Assembly: GCA_002749535.1 (NCBI GenBank)
Contig: MZZL01000403.1
Span: 954,209-1,018,208, forward strand
Length of the DNA: 64,000 bases
Reading direction: 5' to 3'
Origin: Apophysomyces variabilis
Lineage: Eukaryota; Mucoromycota; Mucoromycetes; Mucorales; Mucoraceae
Position numbers and translations under genes: made by a program
Notes under the pieces: generated by a model
What the model saw: only the letters and a program-made list of their open reading frames with translations
Told to the model about the DNA's origin: nothing
The model's database searches: none
Shown: piece by piece, positions 47,394-59,000 of the stretch
How positions within the stretch are numbered: the first letter of the stretch is position 1
Layout of the letters: every line of letters starts with the position of its first letter

Positions 47394-48974
47394 TTAAAGC
47401 AATTTGCAAAAGTCATCAACGAGATCTTCGAGCCATTCCCATCGTCTTAGACCGATAACCCATTCACTAGGTAACTGACCATAACCAATGCGGACACCCA
47501 GGAGAGCACCAGCAACGGAAGCGTTGGTATCTGCTTCTCCCCCTTGCATAACTAAATCCATCAGAATCCCCTTGAAGTGATCGGTTTCTCGGCCGGGGGG
47601 AATCTCTCGTGTAAACGCGTAGATACTCGCGCTTAGACATTTGAACGTGTGTTTGCTGTCATCTTTATCTAATTGGAGCCGATCGAGCGTGATTGAATCA
47701 ATAAGGCAATGGTCCAATAGTTGTTGATAATATAGTTTCGTTTGTTCAACATCTGTTTCAGGGCTTCGGAAGAGAGGATCTGTGTTGGGTGCAGTCAGAA
47801 TTCGTTTGTTCGTCTCAATCACTGCACGCACAAGAGCCATCAAAGTGTTATCCGTTGCAAGCGTGTCGATAAAGGTGGTTACTGATTCTACTTCTTCCAT
47901 TGTAGAATCCGACCCTGACGTATCTCTGGCCAATTCATTTTCGATTTCCAAATCCTGACCACGAAGCATTCTGAGTAGGAGAAAAAAAGCCTAATTACGA
48001 ACGGCCCCATAGATTGTGTATTGCTTTTCCTCCCTTACCGTGCCACCAAAGTAGATACAATCACACATGAAATCATACATCGTGGATCAGGATGCGTGAC
48101 GCGACAGCTGTCGGTGGTGTTTTCGATGACTGTTGTACCGTCCCAAAACTTAGGTATTCCAAGAATGGCTGATCGTACCAATGCTCCATTGGCTCCACGT
48201 AGCGTGTTTCTTGATCGCCAGACTTCTGCTGCTGCTTGATGCTACAAACATCAATTACCCATTTTAGTATCACTTTCCCTTTCTTCCTTTTTTCCCCTCC
48301 CCTTTCTAAGCCATAATTCCAAATTTTTTTATCCGGATGCTTACGGGATTCTCAAGAAAGTCGGGACGTTCGAGCACAGCTTTCGTTGTGGGGTTTAAAC
48401 CGATTGGTCTTTTATTGAGACCAGCAAGGCCATTGATACCGTAGTCTTTTAGTCGAGCGGCGAAATCTTTGTAATTAAACACGCCGCCATTTTCCGTGAT
48501 AGATTGTAAAACAAGCAACTGCTGCTCTGAATCATCACCAAAATCGCTACACAACGTAACGCGAAGAGATGGAGTACGCGGGAAATCAGTGTCGGAGTAA
48601 AGAAAAAGCACGGGCGACTCAATCTTACTTGTCTTCGAACAGAGCCCGATATGAATCGCGCAAAAAAGGAACGTGGTTATCCTGATCGTCGTCCATACCG
48701 AAACGGATTGGACCTTGTCCATAAACTTCCTCAACCTCCTTTTTCGTCATGCCTTCCGTCGCCAGTCCGAGACTGTCCCCCAGAATGGCACCTACATAAC
48801 AAAAGAAAAAGCAGACATACGTTAGTTCATCCGAATTTTCTCTCCTCTTTGGCCTTAGTAATTGAAAAGGCGAGGAAAAACGCAAAGACGCACGCTATTA
48901 CCAAAGATTAAGCCCTTGATTTTATCAATAATGACTGGTTTCTTATGATTTGAGCAACCAGATGGAATTCTCAT
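47394..48974 (-). CDS. ADP-ribosylglycohydrolase-family protein
   Basis: Five exons: 48974-48902, 48791-48629, 48546-48345, 48241-48039, 47970-47394, about 405 aa. The fold-defining starts are visible: KGLIFGAILGDSLGLATEGM (N-terminal GxxxGDxxG), DFGDDSEQQLL (metal-binding DDS, normally TDDT/S), NGALVRSAILG (central NG...R.), and GEADTNASVAGALLGVRIGYGQLP (C-terminal metal site, usually GxDxDT). Family members remove ADP-ribose from proteins or nucleic acids, or cleave related N/O-glycosidic bonds, with two Mg2+. Here the metal residues D-D-S and D-T-N are kept (EADTN instead of DTDT), so activity is plausible but the target is unknown. No targeting peptide is evident. Confidence 0.87.
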
Positions 48975-49745
48975 GTTAAGCAAATCAACTTTGGTGTTCT
49001 TGTATCTGAATCATCAACAAATGTTACTCCTCGTTTAATCCATTGCCTTGGCGCTTTTCTTTTTTTCCTTCTTTTCTGCAGCATTCCGTGTGTCTTACCT
49101 GCTTTGAAATTCAAGGAACTGCTTTTTATTATGTGTTTTTGAGAGGAAACGGACGATCGAATGCAAAAGATTATCCTTTGTTCTATATAACTATCTTTTT
49201 CTCTCTCTTTCTCTCTAAATAACACAATAGGTATAGAATAAAAAGTCGAGGTGGAAGGAGAAAAGAAATAAAAGGAAGAAAAGGAAGACAGAAAAACGAT
49301 GCTTATGAGTTCGAAATTTATTCAATTTTCGTTTCCGCTCTTTTCATAGTGATATCCCTGCCGTGCAGGTAGCCAATAGGGCCCGTTCAATGGGATCATC
49401 CTTTGTTTTAAGTAACGGCTATTTCTACCGTAGTCTATACTGATAGTCAGGATGAGCGTCTCGTGTGATTTCGTGCAACAGATACAGAAAAACGCAACGA
49501 TTTCTTTCCGTCCCCGATATTCGGCTCATCCCCGAGCTCTTTTAGTGGCCATGGGAAGTGGACTCACTTTTTTCTTACCTTATTAATTCTCCACTTTACA
49601 GTATAAAAAAACACATATATTCATCATGTCTATTTGCAGAGGATACAGTAGAAAGATATTAAATCTATGATGTAGTAAGTTTTTGGTATAGTTGGTAAGA
49701 GCAAAAGAGGCAAAGCGATACACGTGTAGGTTATCCGCGGAACTT
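48975..49745. other. intergenic
   Basis: A T/C-rich stretch lies near 49195-49217 (CTCTCTCTTTCTCTC). No gene is supported. Confidence 0.4.
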
Positions 49746-51605
49746 TTATGCCATATGGCCGTCTCGAGCCGCTTTCTCTCCGACAATTGGGGGAGTATTC
49801 GCGCCGTTCTGTTGCGGAGGTGGTTGTTGATCGCTGTCCCCGTCATCGATAACCCATGAATTGTCACGTTGAACGTTACCACTTGTCGGGTCTACATTAT
49901 GTTCATAGTTTCGACTGAAAAGAAGTTCGACTAGAAGTCTTAGTCAGTAACACGCTAAACCTTACTAATCTGTGACTCAGCATACCGTAGGGTTTAAGGC
50001 CTCTGTCGAAATTGCGCATTACTCGGATAGCCAGGAAAATGGTGGACTTGGAACAAAAAGAAAAAGATAGTCGTCAGTCAAACCATGCTGTGAAACCGAC
50101 CTGCGTGAACCACAACTTACAATAGACAAAATTATAGCAAGACACACTATAACTTGAATTTAGCACTGATAACAAACCTTAAAAATGCTGTTACCTGCCA
50201 AAACCCAGAACACCCATGACGTCGCGCTCTGTTGCAAGACAACGACAAAATCAACTGCGATTAAGGCCTGTACAAGCAAAAAGAGGTACATCATCCGAGG
50301 ACATTCGGCACATATGCCGTATCGCGCTACAAATATAGCCGGAATTTGCACGATGGTCAATAGTATATGCAAGATATACCATGCCAAACCAGCCTTACTC
50401 GCCTTGAGGTAACCTTCTTGTGTCATCACCTATAAATAAAGAAGGACGTCAGTGTCTCATGCTTAGATCCAATCCTTTCTCTCTTGGTCTATTCTGTTAC
50501 AAACCACAATCCAGAATACAGAAAATATCATGTGGAAAAATGCATCCAGTTTCAGATTCAACAAAAAGATCTGACAAAGCCGGAACCGTGCTGTAAAACA
50601 AAAAAAAAAGCAAACATGAGCAACCTTCAACCTCGCCGTAAAATCTTCTTCATTCGATTCTTCGTACCTTGAAGTTCTAGATCTGCGCCAATACGTTTAT
50701 ATACGTTCCATCCGAACTAGCAGTCGTCGTTTGAATAAATTGATTTTAATTTGCCAGCCTATATACCTGTTGCAGAAGTTTCCAGCACAAAAAGGCAAAA
50801 ACACAAGTCAATACAGCCAACGAAACGGCAAGTCCAATCTCGCGGTGTAGTGCAACGTAGAAATACGTTTCGTCCGTAGATATGTTCGTCTTCTCGTCCG
50901 CTATATTCATTTTTGACCGCCTAACAACCTTAGTTTTAGTGTACCAAATTAACCTCGTTTCGGGTATCACCATCGAATTGTCTCACCCATCTGCGCGAAA
51001 GCAAAGACCATACTTAAAAACTCATTGGCTGTATGGGCCATTAGCTGGATGACGCTTTGTCGGACAATCTACATAAAGTTAGACCCAAAAAGCCTTTTCT
51101 GGTTTTTTTTTGGGCCACCCAAAATAGACTTACTGCGTCGACGCCGAGGTACAGCTGAAAAACTTGGAAAAGAACAAAGAAGACATTTTCATCCTTGAGC
51201 CGCCTTAAAGACACAAGAATATGAAGATATGGATCACTGGCATCTACCCCTGAGCCAAGTGCTGAGTTGACATTTGGATCGTTGCCTGCCATCACGTCTG
51301 ATCCCATGACAACCGCTGCGGCTCTCGTATGAGCATCGGCAATAAGCCCCTCAAGTACGATACAGAGAAGTGTGGAAAACAGAATGATGCTGACATATGC
51401 GATCGTCTCTCGAGATTCCCTTATTCGAACCCACTAAAGCATAGAAATTCCAATTTTTTTGCGTTCGTTTAGTTGAGTACTTTTTGGTGCAATCCCTTCT
51501 TCTTTTGATCCTTTCTACTACCGTAAAATGCAGCACACGATCTAGGAAATGAGCGAATTGTTTCGAAGATTCAGGATTGTTTCGCTGTTCATTTGGACTC
51601 TTCAT
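49746..51605 (-). CDS. UPF0658-type Golgi membrane protein
   Basis: Ten exons: 51605-51522, 51433-51134, 51068-50971, 50920-50767, 50716-50668, 50590-50505, 50430-50195, 50146-50121, 50046-49986, 49930-49746, about 425 aa. Several hydrophobic segments are seen (AYVSIILFSTLLCIVLEGL; AVSLAVLTCVFAFLCW; FHMIFSVFWIVV; LAWYILHILLTIVQIP; LVQALIAVDFVVVL; VCLAIILSI). The core FGWNVYKRIGAD followed by a QIFLLNLKLDAFF-type segment matches the fungal UPF0658 Golgi apparatus membrane family, whose function is not established. The hydrophilic C-terminal tail is Gln/Pro-rich (QQPPPQQNGANTPP). One exon is only 26 nt. The acceptors at 50921 and 49931 are the only ones that keep the frame. Every junction was picked by phase. 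Confidence 0.83.
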
Positions 51606-52206
51606 GATGAAAGCGAGAGAAGAAACGAGTATTATATGAATTCTCAGTCAGCTGTGTTTCTTAAAAATGTCTCTTTTTGAGACTTGCGGGAACAGGCTTT
51701 GGACTACTAAAAACAATGCGCAAAAAAAAGGATATAATTATAGGAATTTAATGATTATCTTTGCGTACTGGCCGGGATAGTTGAAATATGATAGCTTTGG
51801 TTGCTTTCTGTTTTGGATCCAACATGCTTCTGTAGAGTTAATGAAAAAGCAGCGGTTAATTATTTTACCTTAGCAGATATTAAAGGAAAGGTTTGTGTTA
51901 CTTGACGTAGCTTAGTGTCCGGTTTTTTAATGCTCAAGTCATGTTTGCAGGACGTTGTTACCAGCGTGAAAACTAATCTCGCATCACTCATAGATCCATC
52001 ATTTAGCTCAATAATACCTAACTACAATATGTACATCGGATTCGCCTGTACCGCTGCATTAGCAGCAAAATGATTGTGCATTTGTTAAAGCGCAATTTAG
52101 TAATGAAAGGCTGTCGTTATGCATATTTTCCCAAATATGCTCTTTTTTTCTTTTGGATCGGGTATATGAAATTGCTTGTTTATCTTTTATGAAATTATGT
52201 ACACAT
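51606..52206. other. intergenic
   Basis: No gene is seen. It is the promoter side of the UPF0658 gene and the 3' side of the homeobox gene. Confidence 0.4.
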
Positions 52207-53086
52207 TTAAAGCCATGGCCTCCAACTGGATTGGACATGTTCTGTTTCTTCTTTTCGCTGGCGTTTCCTTTCACTCTCCTCCCGTTCTCTCTGTTCTTCA
52301 TCCCATCGTTGCACATAGGCTGCAGCCGTTGCCAAAATATCTATTGAGGTCACACAGAGACGAGAAGGGTATCTTGTTGGTATGGAATCAGTTGATGATA
52401 CAGAAGGTAACGATAGACTGTCGTCATCTTCTTCCTCATAACGACTGTCCCGACAACGTTTGGAGACGTATGGACGATGGGGCGTCGACTGACGGAAAGG
52501 AAATGATGTGCTCACCGACTGCAAATGGACCCTTTTTGGGGAATCAGGCAAGGCGGATTGCTTCGAACTTTGTTCTTGTAGACGTGATCTTTTCGCTCGT
52601 CGGTTCTGAAACCACACCTAACAATAAAAAATTTTGTTTAGAAAACATAGCATGGCAACACGAAGAACTATGTATATCACATGGTTTCCTTAAACAGGAT
52701 TTGGCCGCGGACCAAAGAAAAAAAAATCGCCTTGTTACGTTATTTACCTGTATTTCACGGTTGGTCATATTAAGTTTTTTTGCTAGTTTTTCACGTAATT
52801 CATAATTGGGCGTATCGGTCTGCTCAAATAGTTCCGAGAGTGCACGGAACTGGTCCGGTGAAGTTCGTTTTCGCTTCGCCTTTGTTGGGACTTTACAAAC
52901 TTTGTTAAAAGTTGTACTAAACAAAGACAAGAAAAAGTTACCTTGTGAACGAGGTGACTTAGTAGACTTATATTTATTATCTTCACGTAAAGGTTCTGGA
53001 TTTAACAAGGCGTCGATAGAGGATGATGATTGTTTTTCTTTGATTCCGGTTTCTTGCGATGTAGACTTTATCATAGTATTGACCAT
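52207..53086 (-). CDS. homeodomain transcription factor
   Basis: Three exons: 53086-52942, 52890-52748, 52617-52207, about 232 aa. The homeodomain (residues about 52-108) reads KAKRKRTSPDQFRALSELFE...YELREKLAKKLNMTNREIQVWFQNRRAKRSR, with a typical (non-TALE) spacing and the invariant W-F-N-R of helix 3. The second intron (130 nt) falls exactly at Q | VWFQNRR, a position often seen in fungal homeobox genes. Outside the domain are Ser-rich N- and C-termini and a charged C-terminal helix (QREREESERKRQRKEE). It is nuclear, a DNA-binding regulator; its targets are unknown. The first exon has no other Met than MVNTMIKS. Confidence 0.93.
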
Positions 53087-56045
53087 TGAAAGAAAAAAAA
53101 AGTTAAGAAAGAAAGTAAGAAAAAAGCGAGTTTACTAATGTCGTGCGAGTAGGATATGAGAAGTTTAATGAAATATGTGTGATGAAAAGGGGGGGCTGTT
53201 ATGAAAACTTTTATTCCAGGGGGTCATATAACGGTCTTCAGCGGTAATTTGACGCTAAAGAAAGAGGAGGAAAATATACATACAAACTCATCGGTCAATA
53301 ATTATTGTATCCAATTCATTATCGGAAATCAGCCGAGCTGAAAGAGGGCAATGAAAATTTTGATGCAGCATTTGAAAATAGCGATGTCCAAAATTGGAAA
53401 CCTGACGGTTAGATTTCTCAACTTGCCTGAGAATGGGTCCACCATGTGGGAGGCACAGAAACGAAGGGATATTAGCTTACCATTCGTGGATCAGACATTT
53501 ATCTCATCACAAGTTGAGCGTTGCTAATAAGGGTGGCGTACTTGGCTATGAAGGAATAATTTCTTGTTTCTTTTTTTTCTTATAGAGTCAAGCAAAGGAT
53601 TCCATGTTGACGTCAAACTAAGCCAACTACTGCATATCAGGAGAAAAAAATTGCTTATTGACACGCAGTTTTCTCTCGAAACGGCCAGCAAATACACCTA
53701 TTAGAGATGAACTCCGCAGTGGCATGATTGTGACAAAGTTGAGCGGAAATATTGTTGGCTCCGCAGCTTTCAAACGCATCAATTCAAAGGAATGCGTATG
53801 TAGTTTCTTAGCTTCACTCCTTTATTGTCCAAAGCTAACTTAAACTGATCAAGCTTTCTCGGCCTCCTCTTTAAGTTCGAATGAAGTCGGTGCATAGCAA
53901 GTAGTGAACTTGCCTAAAATGATGCTTTCACCCTTCCTTGGTTTCCATGAGCTCTCCATCTTCCAAGTTAGTATTGTCAATATATATTCAAGAAAAACCA
54001 AAGGGTATTATTATGAGTACACATGCTGCACAATGAAATAGTTATTTGCGCACCTGATATCCGCGTTAAAGTAGAAAAGGTTGGATTTTCAAGTCGACAA
54101 CCACTTGCCTAGGTTATGGTGATCCTTCCGCATCCCATTATCATCAAGATAGTGCTGCGGAAGGGTAAAATACATAGACATTATACTATTATATTCGTTA
54201 AAAGTAAACGAGAATGAGCTTATGGCGGACAGCTCGAAACGGATATTTTCCCTTTATGCATGCTTCTGATGGTATTTTGCGCATTATGATCGTAATCAAT
54301 CAATGAAGACCCTTTGTTTGATATGTGTCTACAGCCTACTTTTGACAATATTCCAAAAAGAGTTCTTATCATACCACATTATGCAAACAAGGGGATTGAA
54401 AGAACCCACTTAATGGGGTTTGTGAAATGCTGAATCGGAGCAAAACTCTGGATGCTATCATCAAATGATTAGGCAAAAGAAAATTAACGTTTTTCGTTTT
54501 AGCTATGATACTTATAAACTAAATGTACTATGAAGTTATGTTGTCTGTTTAAGATACTTTATTTTGCTCTAAGTGCGTGTAAATACACCAATGAATTTTG
54601 ACGCACGTTTGAAAACAAGCAGCACGAACAAGAGGATACAAAAAGCCATGTAAACATACAGGCATAAAATCGATCATATGCAGTTCAACAGGGAGAGCAA
54701 AAAGCGGTTGGAAACAAACGAAAATGAAACTTGTTGGGTGTGTGCGAAGTTGGACTGGAGCACGCCAGTACAGGTGAAGGCCGTGTTGGAGCTCATGGCA
54801 ATCAGATGAACGACATGGCAACGGAAGTGATTACCTACTTGCGTTTCTAACGTTTGTTTCTAAGCCAATATAGTTATTCTTGTTTACCAATTTGATAACT
54901 TCAGTGTCAGAGATGCTATACATATAGGAGCAGCATGCATGAAAACAAACAGATATAAGTGACGGAAATGAACCAGCCTATCTAGTTGTGTTGTTTGACG
55001 TCTCCTTTCTTTGCTCAGACTTCCTGGATACATGGTTGGAGAGTGGTGAAGAAAGCTATGAATAGAAAGGAAAAAGTTAACGTATGAACTGAGAGGATAA
55101 AGTGATTGATATGTTGCTGTTGCGCCGTGGGTTTGCGAAACCCGTTTTTCAGATGCACAATCAAAAGTATGTCATACAAACAAGATTCCGAACATCTTTA
55201 CTGCATAGAAGTTTTCAAAGCTTATTTTCTGTGACGTATGTGAATATTTTGCCTTCCTTTTACGCGGTAACGCCCTTTATTTACGTTACTTACGAGTTCA
55301 CGCATAAGTTATATTGATTTTATGTGGAGATGAATGACGGAAGTATGTTTAATACATGTGTTCCTAAGTATATCATTACAATGTAGCCTTGGCAACAACT
55401 TTTAAAATCCGATAGCTAAAATCAGATCGTATTTGAGGGAAAGAAACAAACGGAAAAAAGAAGGTTTGGTATCACCAAGTTTTCGCAGCCAGCACAAGAT
55501 TTTTAAAGAGGCCAAGTCAGCAAAAGGAAAACGTACTGTATTTTCGTCATCCAATCAAGTACAGGGTCGCCAACTGTCAATCCGCGCCGCCCAATCGTGA
55601 AAAAGTCTTTTTCTTTCCCCTTTTCTACGTTTTCTTTGTCTCTGTCCAAAGAAAAAGATTGTCTTATTGCAACGGCATTCTTCTTTATACTATCTTTCTA
55701 TTATATCTATGCTACATTGAGTGACTCAATTGCACGTTGCTTTACGCCCTCTTTTTTTTTTTTTGCTCTGCTGACACTCACTGGGTTCTCACTTGGTCAC
55801 TCAACCCAAAAGAAAAAGAAAGACACAACAACCCCCTAATACAAAACACCCTTTCCTTGCTTTATATCCTGCCTGCTTCCGGGACATATACACCACGACT
55901 TGTTGAAAAAAGTCACCTGTACACTTGAAAAATACGGAAGCAATTATTTGAGAACAACCGAAAACGGCTTGGGAACCTTTCGTTACGGTTATTTAGACAT
56001 TACGTTTTCCATTCGTAAAAGCGCCTTTTAGTAACCTGAGCGGTT
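53087..56045. other. gene-poor region, 3 kb, includes kinase promoter
   Basis: No supported gene. T/C-rich stretches precede the kinase start (55600-55640 and 55750-55765), typical for a fungal promoter. Confidence 0.45.
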
Positions 56046-59000
56046 ATGAAACGCTCTTTCTCTGGCGACACACAGCACGTAAAAAAGAAAATCTGCGATC
56101 GAAAAAGCACAACGCCGCCATCCCCATCGTCGTCATCCATAACAACATCCGCAAATAGCGATCTCCCCACCAAACAGCAAGACGACCAAATAAATACACC
56201 GACGTTAAAACTGTCTGACTCCTCTACTCCCGCCTCTGACTCACAGCACTCTTTGCCTGCCATGAGTCTTGCCGTCTTAAATCATGTCAAAGATATCGCA
56301 GTTAACCTTGATCAGGGCAAAATCGATTATTGTCTCAGCAACCGTTTACCGCCCGACACACTTGAACGGCTTAGCCCAGAAGATGCCGAAATTGCCAAGG
56401 CCATAGAAACAGCTCTCAAGAGCATTGCGGAACGTCAGTTGCAGCTACAATCCGATAATCTCAGATACCGGATAGCCATGGAACAGCAACGACGACTGTT
56501 AGGCTCACAGTGCGAACATGAGGAGACTCAGTCAGATCAGCAAGATATCGATAGGCCGCTGAAACGGTCACAAGAACAAGCAGAAGACGAAGAAGAAAAG
56601 GAACAGGAAGTCGAAAATGGACATTATCGGCCGGAGTCCTCGTCCTCTACGACTCCTGAACATGGTATCCAAACGATTAAAAACTCTTCTATGCTGAACA
56701 AAATGCAAGCTTACCCTCGCCAAATCATCTCAACATCCGCGCGGAACGATCAGCCAGGTAAGAAACTCAGGAAAGGAATCCGCTCCTGACATTGCTTACA
56801 GACTCATTACTACCCTCATCCTCTTCAATCGCCCCCGCTCCCGCCGCTGGTCTTACGACTGCCTCCTTGTCAACCACGCCTTTCACTGTTTCCTCTACTG
56901 CTATCGCTTATCCCGTTTATTTTGGATCACTCTCTTCTTCGATGCAATTCCCTGCTGCAACCACTCAAAGCTCTGCCGATAACATTGTATGCCCTGACTG
57001 TGTCATTCAAGCTGTCCAAGTCGCCTCTGCCGTCTTTGGTGGCAAACTTGATCAACGTATTGCCTGTAACCATGAACGATGTATTTCCGGCCCCGTCGAG
57101 CCTTCTGCACCCATAAATACCTTGAAAAACGCTGTCAATACCATGGCCGATCATCTAGAATTGATGGCCAAAGAGGTCATGTATGTGGCTCATGAAACAG
57201 CAGTCAAAGGAAAGCTCGGTGTGCAGGCACGCTGTGAAAATGAAATGAACGGTGTCTGGCGCGATTTCGTTGTCAATTTAAACAGCATGACTCGTAACCA
57301 TTTGGAACAAGTTCGTGATATTGCGGATGTATCGACAGCTATCGCTCGTGGTGATCTTAGTAAAGCTATGACGGTGCCTGTCAAAGGTGAAACACTACTA
57401 TTGAAGAACACGTTTAATACTATGGGTAAGTGGCTAATTCATCATTCCAAATAGACTTTTGCACTAACCCTTTTTTAAAGTCAACCAACTAAATCTATTT
57501 GCATCTGAGGTTTCACGTGTGGCTCACGAAGTCGGTACCGAAGGAAAGTTAGGCGCACAAGCCAAAGTCAACGGCGTCGATGGAATTTTGAAAGAATTGA
57601 CTGATAACGTAAATACCATGGCTGCCAATCTTACGAATCAAGTACGCGATATTGCCCAAGTGTCAAAATCAGTAGCTCGTGGCGATCTAACGAAAAAGGT
57701 TACTGTGGAAGTCAAAGGAGAAATGCTGGATTTGAAAAATACGATCAATACCATGGTGGATCAAGTAAAGTCTTTAGTTTTTAAACTCAATGGCTAAACT
57801 AAAAAGTTTAAACCGTTTCATTTAGCTCTCTATTTTTGCTACGGAAGTCACGCGCGTTTCGCTTGAAGTAGGAACGGAGGGAGTTTTAGGCGGTCAGGCT
57901 GTTGTGCAGGATGTCGATGGAACTTGGAAAGATCTGACCGATAATGTAAACATGATGGCTTACAAAATCACGAACCAAGTGCGGGATATCGCCTCTGTTG
58001 CCAAGGCTGTTGCCTGCGGTGATCTTAGCAAAAAAGTAACTGCGAACGCTCAAGGCGAAGTTTTGGACTTGATCAACACAATGAATAGGATGGTAAGGTT
58101 TGGTTAATTCCGTTTCATACAGAACCTAAAAGATATGCTGCAGGTTGACCAGCTGACATTGTTCTCGGCAGAAGTCCGCCGTGTTTCATTAGAGGTCGGG
58201 GTTGAAGGAAAATTAGGAGGACAAGCAGTTGTGAAAAACGTTGGCGGTGCTTGGAAAGATTTGACGGATAACGTCAACACAATGGCAGCGAATCTTACGA
58301 CACAAGTGCGATCGATTGCACAGGTCACCAAGGCGGTAGCAAAGGGTGATCTATCGAAAAAGATTGACGTCGAAGCTCGTGGAGAAATTCTTGATCTTAA
58401 AAATACTGTCAACAACATGGTAGATCAATTGAGTGTTTTCTCGACAGAGGTCACACGTGTTGCAAAAGAAGTAGGTACCGAAGGAAAGCTAGGTGGCCAG
58501 GCCAGAGTGCCGAATGTCGATGGAACTTGGAAAGACCTCACGGATAATGTAAATACCATGGCTACAAATCTCACTACGCAAGTGCGCTCCATTGCAGTTG
58601 TCACGAAGGCAGTTGCCGATGGCGATTTATCGAAGAAAATCTTGGTTAACGTGAGCGGTGAGATTTCGGATTTGAAGGACACTGTGAACAACATGGTAGA
58701 CCAACTGCGAGTTTTCTCCGGTGAAGTCACTCGTGTCGCAAGAGAAGTCGGCACTGAAGGCAAGCTTGGTGGAGAAGCTAATGTCCCAAGCGTTAGTGGA
58801 ACTTGGAAAGACCTGACTGATAATGTGAATACAATGGCAGCAAATCTGACCACCCAAGTACGATCGATTGCTCAGGTGACAAAGGCTGTAGCCAAAGGCG
58901 ACCTGTCCAAAAAGATCGATGTCGAGACTCGTGGTGAAATTTTAGATCTCAAAAACACTGTCAATAGTATGGTTGACCAGCTAAACATATTTGCTGCGGA

